From: Apostichopus japonicus
Lineage: Eukaryota > Echinodermata > Holothuroidea > Aspidochirotida > Stichopodidae
Length of the DNA stretch: 64,000 nucleotides
Direction of reading: 5' to 3'
NCBI RefSeq assembly: GCF_037975245.1
Contig: NC_092572.1
Location: forward strand, 29,435,989-29,499,988
Shown: piece by piece, positions 41,261-53,200 of the stretch
Position numbering within the stretch: the stretch's first letter is position 1
Layout of the letters: each line of letters begins with the position of its first letter
Made by a program: the position numbers and the translations under genes
Notes under the pieces: model-generated
Told to the model about the DNA's origin: nothing
Seen by the model: only the letters and a program-made list of their open reading frames with translations
The model's database searches: none

Positions 41261-44200
41261 GTACATCTTACCTTATGTTTGGGGTAACTTAAAATGAAAA
41301 AAGTAACAACCTGCATGAGAAATTTGTGTCATTTTATGGTATGTAGCAATTGCCACCAAGGTGTGTTTGGTGCTCACCTGTCTCGGATTGAAAATATTTG
41401 TTTATGTTACTTTTCAAAGTCTTATTTGTATATATCAGTCTTCATAGCATGTATTCTTTGGTACATAGAGAGGTGATCACAGCAAATTTACTTGCTGTCA
41501 CGTCACTTTTTTAGCCATTGTGTACGCAGGCAGCTTAACTCACGCACCGGAGCCCACCACCAGGAATTGTCGATGGGGTCAAGAAAATGGGGGCAGGACT
41601 CGTTTCTGGCTTATGTAGCGCCCCTTCTTCTACGTAGGATGGGTCGATTTTACTTTTCAATACATGAACTATTTTGGCACTCCTAAATTAATCTCATACT
41701 GAATGTCTTAAACTTGAACACTGTATCAATGCTGACTCCTTTCAGAACTAATCAGGCTACAATAATTATCACACCATAAATGTTAATTCCTACCAGCATT
41801 GTTACCAATGCAGGATTCTGCCTCCAGAACGCAATGTTTTTACCAGAGACGCAAAATCGTAAAATTACACCTTTTTCTTAGAGTTAAACAAAAACAAGTA
41901 CACACACTTACAACTAGGCCTATGCGAAACATAAAAAGAATACATTTTTGAATGAAAAGCTTTCTTTTCTTTTCTCAAAATCCACATTTCTTTCTCTAAA
42001 GAGCCAAAATTTCTTCCAATGCTATCATATGTGTACACCCAAATATCACAAAGTTAGGCCTTGTTGTCACATACAGTACTACGTTTCGACAACAAGCGCT
42101 CATGGTACGAAGATGCACTTGTTTCAGAGAATATCGCGGTAATATTCTAATGTTTTGATCAACAAATGGTATGAATTGAGACAATCTATGAATTTTGTGG
42201 AAGGCTATATCTCTGATACTGCCAACGATTTGTTTGTTCTCTCAGCATTGAGTGTTGCTTATATAAAATGTGCTTTCATACCAACAATAGCGTGTTTGTT
42301 GTTTTCGCGGTCCCTTAGACCACATGCTTTAGTCAATTTTTGGGTGCAATGTTCGTGTGTAAGCTACTGTACTATGTGCATCGTCAAAAGTATCCATTGA
42401 AGTTTGATTGTTTTTAATCGACAATGCGTAAAATGTTTGTGGAGCTGGTTGTTTTCAAACACTGCAAAGTGCTCAAGGTAAGTGTACCGTCAGGTTTTGA
42501 GGATTTGCCCATGTGTAGTTGAAACTCTGTAGTTTGAACAGGCCAATGTACATGCAGTAGTACAGAACTGTGTGGAATTAAGAGAGAGATGCACACTGTT
42601 GATACAGGGATTTTTTGAGGAGTTGGTTGTTGGGATTGCTACAAGGTCAAAACAAGGAGGCATGCACTACGGAGTTGGCAAGTAGGGAAGTCCACAGGCG
42701 GATGACAGAGGGGCTGGGTATTGAAAATTGTTTCAAAGGGCAGAGTGGACCGCCCTGTGCAATAATAATAATTATAATAAATGAGACTTATATAGCGCCA
42801 AATCAGTAAACAAAAGTTACTGCTCAAAGCACTTTACAAAGAAGGTAAATTAATTTACAAAAGAACAAGTGAAAAAATGGGTCTTAAGTAGACTTTTGAA
42901 AGTAGAAAGTTTATAGCATGTTCGAATGTGATCTGGTAACTTGTTCCAGAGATAAGACCCAGAGTATTGGATGCTTCTGTAACCATAGTTCTTCAATCGT
43001 GGTTTTGGAAGAGTTAAATACAGTTTGTTGGAGGAACGAAGTGTGCGAGTTGGAGTATATGGCAAGAGAAGTTGTGACAGGTACACAGGCCGTTCAAGAT
43101 GATGAGCACAGAAGGTGAGAAGAAGTATTTTATACTGGATTCTGTAGCTGATAGGGAGCCAATGAAGTTCCTTCAGAAGTGGGGTGGTGCGGGACTTTCT
43201 TCCTTTCCTTTTCACAATACGGGCAGCGGTGTTTTGGATCTTTTGGAGTTTCTTGATGGCCGAATCAGGAAGGCCAAATAAAAGTGAATTTAGAAAATCA
43301 AGCTTTGATGTCACAAATGCATGGACCAGTATCTCGCAAGTCTTATTATCGAGGTAATTCCTCATCAAACTGATTTTCCTCAGTTGCCAATTTGCAGAAC
43401 GACAGAGATTAGTAACGTGATTTTCAAGTGACATGGTCTGGTCAAAATATGCACCAAGGTTTCTAACAGTTGAGGAGATATTAATAGAGTCTCTACCAAC
43501 AGTAAGTGGTGGAAAATTAGGTGTAACTTCAGAGAAACGTGATCAAAAAACAATATACTCTGTTTTATCACAGTTTAGTTTCAACTGATTAGTTGTAAGC
43601 CAAGTGTTTACAGCACTTATACAGGTTTCCATTTTATGAAAAGCATTTGGCACATCATCCTTATCGAAAGCAAGAAGTAATTGAGTATCATCCGCATAAT
43701 GATGGAAATGAACACCATGGTGCCGAATAATATCACTCAACTCTGCAAGGTATGAAGAAAAAAGAACAGGTCCAAGTACAGAGCCCTGTGGAACACCAGT
43801 AACTAATGGACGAGGAGACGAGAGAACATCTTCAATTTTCACCTGTTGATAACGCTCAGTAATATAAGAATTGAACCAGGATAGAACAGTACCACCTAAT
43901 CGATACTTTGACTGCAGTCTTTCTAACAAAATGGAATGATTAACTGTATCAAAAGCTGATGATAAGTCTAAAAGAACTAAAAGGACAAAGCAGTCTTCAT
44001 CAAGCTTGGATGAAATAAAATTATGAACTGTATTGAGGGCAGTTTCCGTACTGTGACCAGACTTATAAGCTGACTGGTATGGTTCGAGAAGATTCTCCTG
44101 TGTAAGATAATCCATTAAGCGAGATATAACTGTCTTTTCCAAAACCTTTGAAACGAAACTCAAGTTCGAAATAGGGCGATAATTTTTTGAACAGTTCCTA

Positions 44201-47200
44201 TCTAAGCTGGTCTTTTTAAGTACAGGTGTCACATGAGCAACCTTAAAGGAATCGGGTACGGTTCCTGTTGACATAGAAGTATTGACAATATTCGTGATGA
44301 GAAGAATGAGTTCTGTTGAACAACCTTTAGCTAACCATGTTGGCAGCGGATCAAGCATACACGATTTTGATGGAGAGTTTTTGATAATTTTAAGTATTTC
44401 ATCTTCAGTAGCTTCAGAGAAACTGTCGAACGAAGATGCAGGCGATGGCTCAGTCAAACAATTTGCAGAAAGATGAACGCCTTGACGATTTAACATAGTA
44501 CAAAGTTCCGAGATCTTCTTGGAAAAGTAAAGTGAGAATCTCTCAGATAACTCTGTATGGCAGGAATAGTTCGGCAGAATGGCACACTTCTATTTATTTG
44601 AAAGAAAATCAACAGTCTTGAAAAGATCTTTATAGTCAGGTGGCTTAGCAACTTTAACGTTACCGGCCGGACAAAAGTACCAAATTTGGCATGGAGTTTC
44701 TTTTCGACCTATCTATAGATTTTATCCGTGGAACCCACTTTATCGGTTCCGATTTTTCAAGATGGCGGCCAAAATCCAAGATGGCCGCCAGAAAAAAGGA
44801 AATGTCATATATATCTGGCTGTAAAAATCGGAGATGAACAAATGAGTGGTCAATTCAGGTGTTTCCGGGGTCACTGAAACAGATGATGATCATGGCATGT
44901 TGCTTGAGCCACCCACTTCCAAGATGGCGGCCAAAATCCAAGATGGCCGCCAGAGAAAAAGGAAATGTCATATATCTGGCTGTAAAAATCGGAGATGAAC
45001 AAATGAGTGGTCAATTAAGGTGTTTCCGAGCTCACTGAAACAGATGATGGCCATGGTATATTGCTTGGGCCACCCAATTCCAAGATGGTGGCCAGAATCC
45101 AAGATGGCCCCCTGGAAGAAAAGGAAATTTCATATATATTCATTCCCCAGACCCCTGTGCCCTTTTCTGATCGGGACCATCAAACCTTCCATCCTCAAAC
45201 GTGTAAATGAAACCGGGCTAGCACCCTGATTATATGTTATGGCTGGTATTCTAATTGTGTCAGTTTGGTTCAGGAAGCCACTTAGGACTTATTGGGGAAC
45301 TTTAAGGTGTGATCGACCGTGGATAGACACTGTCGCAAAGCCTGTTATTATATGGGAGTTACGAGTGTCATGTAAAACTGATTACATTGAGTCAACTATA
45401 TAATACGGTAACCTGAGGGAAAACCGACCAGATGTGAATACCGACTCATTGAGAGAATTTGTACGATTGTGCACCCTTCATAAACACAACGTCAATTGTG
45501 CGAACAACACACGCTAAGCAGGTCACTAGGCATCTGAGGTATTTAAGTAGTCTTTTCGAACCTGTACTCCAGGGCTACTGTTAGCGAGGATCTCCAGGAA
45601 GACTTGTTGTCTGGTATAGACAAGGCCCCCCCCCCCCCCTCCTCATAGTAAAACGATAGCTTGGGTTCGAATCTCTCCGTTGGTGAGCTCTCGACAGCGG
45701 TAGCAGCGATGAAGAAGGGAAAGTCCCCGGTCCCGATGGCCTCCCTGCTGAGTTCTATAGGACCTTCTGGGAGGTTCTCGGTGGGGACTTTAGAGACATG
45801 TTCGCTACCGCTTTCCAGTTGAATTACATGAGCCAAACACAGAGGGCTGGAAATATTGTTCTCCTCCCAAAGTCGGAAGACCCATTAGACCCTAATAGGC
45901 GTGCAATAACGCTGTTAAATCGGGACTACAAAATCCTGGCCAAAGCATTAGGAAATCGCTTAGCGGATTTGATGCCGGATATTGTAGGTCCTCTCCAGAC
46001 TTGCGCTGTGCGAGTCCTTCGGATTGAACTCGGTGTTTATTCGTTGGGTCTCGTTACTATATAAGGGCGTCACGAGCATGGTCACTGTTAACGAACTTAC
46101 TTCTGGTCCCTTCCCGGTTCGAAGGGGAGTCCGTCAGGTTTGTCCCCTCTCCCCGTTGTTGTATGTTCTCTTCAGCGAAACGCTCAGTACCTCGCTGGAC
46201 AGATGCTTGGGGTTTCGGCCTTTCAATGTACCGGGTGGGGCTAGAGTTAAATGTGTGCAATATGCCGATGACGTCACTTGTATTGTGTCGGACCTCGTCT
46301 CCTTCAAGCCTTTATCGAAGCTTTTCGCCACCTTCCAAGAGGCTACTGGTGCCAGACTTAACAAGTCCAAGACCAAAGGGCTGAGTTCAGGAGGTTGGCG
46401 TGGCCAATCCCTCCCGTTCGATGCTACTTGGACAGATGTCATGATCAGGGTAATCGGCATCTGGCTAGGTTATGGTGCCCCGGAGGCCACCACTTGGGCC
46501 GAGAAGGCTGATCAGGTGGAGGCAAGGCTCGACACATTCAATCGGAGGTGACTCTCCCTCCCTGGGAAGGTTACAGTTGTCAATCGTTTTATTGTTCCTC
46601 TCCTTTGGTATCCTGGAACGGTGATCGCTGCACCGGATTATGCCTTGGTGCGATTGGAGAGGATCATGTTTGATTTCATTTGGGGAAAGTGCAAACCAAA
46701 CCTTTTCAAAAGGACCGTTCTGTAAAAGACCCCCTTGGGCATGGTTTGGTCCACCTACCATCTTAACTGCGCTTCCTACTTTTGAAAGGTTTTTTCGTTG
46801 CATTTGAGAATCCCTCGTTTGCCTTTTTTGTTAGGTTCTGGGCAGGGGCGTAGCGAAGGGGTTTTTGTTGGGGGGGTGTGGAGAATTTGATTTGCCGACG
46901 GATCTGGAAGTGGTGACTGAAATGGGGGAGGGGTCTAAGGGGAGGGGGTGTCCCCCTCCCCTTTGGCAATTTTTTAGATTTGAAACGTCCTTAGATGCAA
47001 TCTGGTGTATATTTTAAGTCAAATTTGATTTGCCGACGGATCTGGAAGTGGTGACTGAAATGGGGGAGGGGTCTAAGGGGGTCTACCCCTCCCCTTTGGA
47101 AATTTTTAGTTTTGAAACGTCCTTAGATGCAATCTGGTGTATATTTTAAGTCAAATTTGATTTGCCGACGGATCTGGAAGTGGTGACTGAAATGGGGGAG

Positions 47201-50200
47201 GGGTCTAAGGGGAGGGGGTCTACCCCCTCCCCTTTGGAAAATTTTTAGTTTTGAAACGTCCTTAGATGCAATCTGGTGCATATTTTAAGTCAAATTTGAT
47301 TTGACGACGGATCTGGAAATGGTGACTGAAATGGGGGAGGGGTCTAAGGGTAGGGGGTCTACCCCTCCCCTTTGGAAAATTTTTAGTTGATATTTTAAGT
47401 CAAATTTGGCACGGAAGAAGCTCCCGTTCTCCTTTTCTCTATTCAGCTTTCCTTCTTTCTTCCCCTTCCGCTCTCTTCACCTTTTCTCCTTTTGCCGACA
47501 GACCCAAAATTTGCCGACAGCGACCAAATTATTGGGGGGGTGTGACACTGGGGTGGGTTTCTTTTTCGCCACTACTGGCCCGGATCCTTTTCCAATAACC
47601 GGCCAAAGGCGACACACCCTTCGGGGTGTATACTCAGATTGGTAACTCACTTTGTAGAATCAATCTCTGTGTTATGTTCAATGCTCGCGCATGTGTGCCC
47701 GTCGGCTTGCCAAATCTCTCCAGATGTGTGGTGGTCTGTGTGTTGTAAGTCACTAGATAGCCGTCTCCGGGACTTGGCGAGGAGGATTGTACATGGGGTC
47801 CTCATCACTAACCATTTTCGCCTAGTCAGGTGGGGATTAGGTTATGGGATTTGTCCCTGTGTGGGCTGTAAAGCCATCAGGACTATGCAACACCTTTTGC
47901 TGGAGTGTCCCTTTGTCCGGTTGGTGTGGGAATGATGGTTTCACGCCTTCGTTATTGGTGTTATTGGTTGTTATTGTTGTGTTATTGGTTATAAGTGTTA
48001 TTGGTTGACCTCAGATGACTAGTGACCTGACTTAGCGGGTGTTGTTCGCAGAATTGACGTTGCGTTTATGAAGGAGGGGGGGGCTTATCTTTACCAGACA
48101 ACAAGTCTTCCAGGAGATCCTCGCTAACAGCAGCCCTGGAGTACAGGTTCGAAAAGAACAACCTAAATGTCTCAGATGCCTAGTGACCTGACGTAGCGTG
48201 TGTTGTTCGCACAATTGATGTTGTGTTTATGAAGGGTGCACAATCGTACAAAATCTCTCAATGAGTCGGTATTCACATCTGGTCGGTTTTCCCTCAAGTT
48301 ACCCTATTATATAGTTGACTCAATGTAATCAGTCTTACATGACACTCGTAACTCCCATATAATACGGGCTTTGCGACAGTGTCTATCCACGGTCGATCAC
48401 ACCTCAAAGTTCCCCAATAAGTCATAAGTGGCTTCCTGAGCCAAAGTGACACAATTAGAATACCAGCCATAACATATAGTCAGGGTGCTAGCCCGGTTTC
48501 ATTTACACTTTTGAGGACGGACGGTTTGATGGTCCCGATCAGTAAAGGGCACAGGGTGTCTGGGGAATAAATATATATGAAATTTCCTTTTCTTCCAGGG
48601 GGCCATCTTGGATTCTGGCCGCCATCTTGGAAGTGGGTGGCCCAAGCAACATGCCATGACCATCATCTGTTTCAGTGAACCCCGAAAACACCTAAAATGG
48701 CCCCTCATTTGTTCATTTTTTATTTTTACAGCCAGATATATGACATTTCCTTTTTTTCTGGTGGCCATCTTGGATTTTGGTCGCCATCTTGAAAGTGGGT
48801 GGCTCAAGCAACATGCCATGATCATCATCTGTTTCAGTGACCCCGGAAACACCTGAATTGACCCCTTATTTGTTCATCTCCGATTTTTACAGCCAGATAT
48901 ATGACATTTCCTTTTTTTCTGGCGGCCATCTTGAATTTTGGCCGCCATCTTGAAAAATCGGAGCCGATCAAGTGGGTTCCACGGATAAAATAAATAGATA
49001 GGTCGAAAAGAAACATCATGCCAAATTTGGTACTTTTTTCCAGCCGGTAACGTTAAGCCTGAAAATTGTCGCTAAGCCACCTGACTATTAGGAGATGATG
49101 CATCCGCAATAATAGTGGCGTAATAATTTCTCCTTGCAATATAAATTTTGTTCTGCACAACTTTACAATGTTCCTTAACAAGTTCTCTATGAACAGATAA
49201 ACCTGTTTTGCGCCACTGACGCTCGTGCTGTCTCCTAACTTTCTTAGCTTGGACAATATCCAGACTAAACCAAGGTTCAGTTTTCTTGTCAGGTTTGACG
49301 ACCTTCCTAATAACAGGGGCATGTTTATCAATAATAGAACTTAATGAGTCATAAGTAGAAACAAGTTCAGGGAGTGAACCCTTTTGATCAACCCTGCAAA
49401 TTGGGCTATCATTGATATCAGATCTAAACTGAACCAAGTCAATATCTTGTGTCCTATGATAACATATGACTGGTTTTTTCACAACAGCGATCTTGGCACA
49501 GTTAATGTTACCGGTAATAATCATATGATCAGATACATGTGGATCCAATACAGAAATGTCATTAATAACTTGCTCTGTGACACGAGAAATATCTAAGTCA
49601 AGAATGTGACCATGTTTGTGTGTTGGTGTAGTAACATGTTGGCACAAGTTTCCCGAGTAAAGAAGGGATGTAAACTTTTTAACGTCAAGAGATTCAGAAT
49701 TATCCATATGAAAATTGAAGTCACCAACTATGAGTAATTTTCCAGGAGTAGTGTTAAGAAACTACATAATCAGTAAACTCTTCCAGAAAGAAATTGACTG
49801 TGAATTTATTGGTAGTAGAAGGAGGTGGACGGTAGAGAACCACAACTCTCAGATTCGCTAATGCACGAAAAACTTCGAGACTCTCAAAAGAATGATATGT
49901 AACTGAAGAAATCAAATTAAAAGACAACGATTTCTTGGAGAGAAAGCCGACACCACCTCCACGTGATCCACGTGGCAAATGGATAAAGTCAAAGTTAGGT
50001 GGTGTAAGGGCACGGATTAACACGTCATAACCAGTTGGAGCCAACCAGGTCTCAGTAATGGCAAATAGGTCCAGCTGGTATTCATGAACAATGTCCAAAA
50101 TTGCGGATGTCTTTTGGCATACTGACCGAGCATTTAGGACGGAGAAATTAAAATTATGAAACACAGGAACAGATAGGCATTCAATCAGGTTATTTTTGTT

Positions 50201-53200
50201 GTTACTTTGGACCATAGTATTAACATGCTTTCTCCTGCCAATAGTAATAAACACAGGAATTGAATTAGTTAATTAGCAAAGCTTGTACATTTGGCCAACT
50301 GCCAAGTGTATTGTGTAGAACATTCACACAGTATAGGCAGTGATACAATAGCATATTTACAACTACACTAGTAAAGTAGGTCATATAATGAACACAATTG
50401 GTGTTCGATCAAAAGGCAAGCTCTTTTATTACTGGACGCAAACATTTCGGAGGACTTGAGTTCCTGAGACAAAGGCTTTTTCTGTAGTAACATTACTGAC
50501 CTTCATAGCAATTAAGAATGTTGCAGTGATTCCAATCTTACTAGAAGGCAGTGTTAAGACTTCGTTAGGATAAACGTTACAGTGTGTTATATGCATAGAA
50601 CTTGAAGTAGGGAGAATGACGTCATGTCACATATAATGAAGCCACCCATCATACTGGTGGCGCTTTACTTGTACAGTGCTCGTAATACAAACACTACGTC
50701 TTTGACATAACCAGCGTGATCAATTTGACATAAATCAGTCGAAATTGTGATATCGTGTGCCGCATTTGTGTGCCAGAATCGTCAATAATGTGGCAGTGGA
50801 CTGCAGTTTCACAGGTAATTCTTAGGAAGCGATAGTAGAAGCAAGTACATAGGAATCAACTTACTACAGTGTCGTCTGCTTAGCTGCTGTATTGTTATTA
50901 ACTGGACCCTGGATACGGTTTAGCCTAGGCCCCTAGACCGGCTACGGCTTTCCGATGTGAAATGACCAAAACCTAATGAAAACTTATCACAACCTCATTT
51001 TACTTAAAACTGTATCCCTAACGATATACCCACATGCCAGAATAGCATGAGATGACGGTTATGATGTCCTGGGTTATCATTAGCAATTCAATTAGGAAAA
51101 TAGGCATATTCCCAACACCGTAAATTTAGCAAAAGGGAATAAGCAGTATAGACATAGCCAGTAATCTGAGTTTTGAGGTAGGCTAGAACGTCAGCCTAGC
51201 CATGTATGTTCTGGTATCTTCTTATAAATCATTTGCCTACATTTACTCAACTATGATTCTAAGACCTAAATTATATCTCACTTACCATGATCGGACAAAG
51301 CTTTGTAGGCAAAACGACACACTAAAGCTAATACTCTTGCTAGCATCTCATTCTTTGAAGACTGTCTTAATGTAAACATGAATCAAACTTATAGTACTCT
51401 CACTTCATAAGGCGGGATCTGTTAGTACAGAATAATATGGAAGTATTGTGTGTGTTGGAAGAGGGTTTGGAGGAGGAAGGGTTGCTTTTTCACGGCATTT
51501 TCCAGGGCTAACTATGACACTATTTGAGTGGAGCACTCAAATAATACAAGTAAGAAATGGTTTGCCATGTGCCTCTCAGTTACCGGAAATGACACTTTGC
51601 AGACATTTAAAACAAAAATACACTCCACTTACTCTAGTCATTAGAGGCGGGGAAAAAAAGTTTTCAAAGTTGGTTTTTAAGTCAAGAGTGTAGTTATTAC
51701 CACTCTGGTCATCATAACATGTCTCAGTTGTGCAAAGCACTCCTACTCTTTCGAAAAAGCGGGTAAAATCAAATTCAGTTTCAAAGTCGAATGCACAATG
51801 TATGTATGAAGAAATACAAATGATATGGCTTTTTGTTGTACAACGCAAAGCGCCCTTCACTATCTCAAGGCTTCACTGCCTAAACACAAAGCAAAGCACT
51901 GTGATTGTTTTACTTTTGTAGGGACTCAGCCGAAGTGGAGACCAAAACAAAATGCTTTGTATCAACTGAATGAAACAAACTGCATAATCTGGGTTGAAAG
52001 CTTTTCATGGGAGACATGTCGGATTGATGATAGAGATGTTGAATTTAAGAAGATCCAGGTCTATGCTGCTTGTAGCCAGCGAGATCTGCCTCCCAACTGT
52101 ATACATATGGAACTTGGATACTACATCGACTTGCCAGGTCAAAGACAGGTGAGTTATATGTAATAGTTGCTATCATCAAAATGAACTTTGAGCTAATCGT
52201 TTTGTAAAATAATAATAATGTAGGGTGTTTATCAGTAGGGCTACCGCCAATACCTTATTTTATTTATTTCTAACATCTATGTGACCAAATCATGATGGTT
52301 TATGGTAATTTGCGATAGTAGGGCCATTAATGTTCTTTAAAAGGATAATGGCAATGACGATCTCGCTGTGATTGCTCAGTGGTTAAGTTCTATCCTTCAA
52401 CTGTGTGATTTATTAAATGGTTTAATTAAACACCAACAGCAATAACAATCTTACTTTGCATATGCGATGAAGATAACTGTACTATTCTGCTAAAGTGAGT
52501 GCAATAATCCACGAATGTGTCTCAAAGTAAGCAATTGATGTTTCCTTTTGCCAATGTGGAAAGTATTTTAAAGCTTTGTTGATTCAAAGTGAGATTGTGG
52601 AAGTGGTTAAAACTTGACTTACCACTTATCACTTGCAAAGTTAGGGGGCATTCGGAAGTTACTACACAATATTATACATGTGAATTTAATTATGGTTAAA
52701 GTGTTATGAGAGTGCTGTGATTTGGATAAGTTTAAACTGTCATCTTCAATAAACACGCATACACATTTAATAAATGGCCATGATAAGAACTATTGCATTG
52801 CATATTTAATGCATACATCTGAGTGTTTGGCATTGTAATGTGATAGAAGCTATTATTAAATTCCTTTGTCTTACATGTTACGTTCTCCTAAATTTTCCAA
52901 TGTCTTGGAACTAGTCCCTGTTCCAAGTAAGACTCATCCTTGCCTAGGAATCTTTGTGTAGGTATGTTCTGAAGATGAAATAGCTCCAAGAATAACATAT
53001 CTAGACATTTAAACTGTAATATCTTTTCACAGGCATCTCCTGCTTTTCTTGATAAGTTTTCAGTACTTTGTTTTGATTTTTCTTCAAGATAATTGAGAAT
53101 AATAATTTGAGAGTCTTGCAAGAAAAACCCTTCACATTTTGGAGAGAGGGACAATTACCTGTGAATATATTACTGGAAAAGATATGGCCAAAGTCTTGGG

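Larger units (their letters stand above)
44633..49087. mobile_element. Long-TIR element nested in the LINE
   Basis: Two inverted arms of about 1 kb (44633-45645 and about 48060-49087) start TAGTCAGGTGGCTTAGC and end GCTAAGCCACCTGACTA, flanked by TTA (44630-44632 and 49088-49090). Removing the element and one TTA restores the LINE frame as ASSPKDLFKTVDFL, which confirms the borders (TAT is an equivalent choice one base away). The arms contain repeated CAAGATGGCGGCC-like words. No transposase is visible; the centre holds a defective L1/Tx1-like LINE fragment and a tandem repeat. A 3-bp TTA target is found in PIF/Harbinger among others, but the family is not assigned. Confidence 0.82.
42850..50254 (-). 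pseudogene. Broken endonuclease / reverse-transcriptase ORF of the LINE
   Basis: Reading the minus strand: an endonuclease (50254-49754) with FSVLNARSVCQKTSAILDIV and FAITETWLAPTGYD, which carry the Asn and Glu of APE-type nucleases. A frameshift follows near 49755, then 49707-49091. After the nested element come LFKTVDFLSNK, reverse-transcriptase motifs AFDTVNHSILL, GVPQGSVLGPVLF and HYADDTQLL (44496-43546), and the C-terminal part (43434-42850). Defects seen: one frameshift near 49755, an in-frame stop near 44590, another at 43543-43545, and the 4.45-kb insertion. It cannot make a working protein. Confidence 0.85.
42759..50274 (-). mobile_element. CR1/L2-like LINE with a nested element, copy B intron
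   Basis: Minus-strand non-LTR retrotransposon. The 5' end is near 50274, and the 3' end near 42759 carries an (ATT)n-type tail and the TATATAGCGC / AAAGCACTTTACA segment common at CR1/L2 3' ends. The empty site is in copy A at about 949-966 (CCCTGTATAAACAGCAAAGC). No clear target duplication was seen. It is interrupted at 44633-49087. Without that nested element the length is about 3.1 kb, including endonuclease and reverse transcriptase. Confidence 0.85.

Noticed and set aside
45543-45836. 97-codon minus-strand frame
   Set aside because: It is the reverse strand of the L1/Tx1-like RT fragment and the inner end of the long inverted arm.
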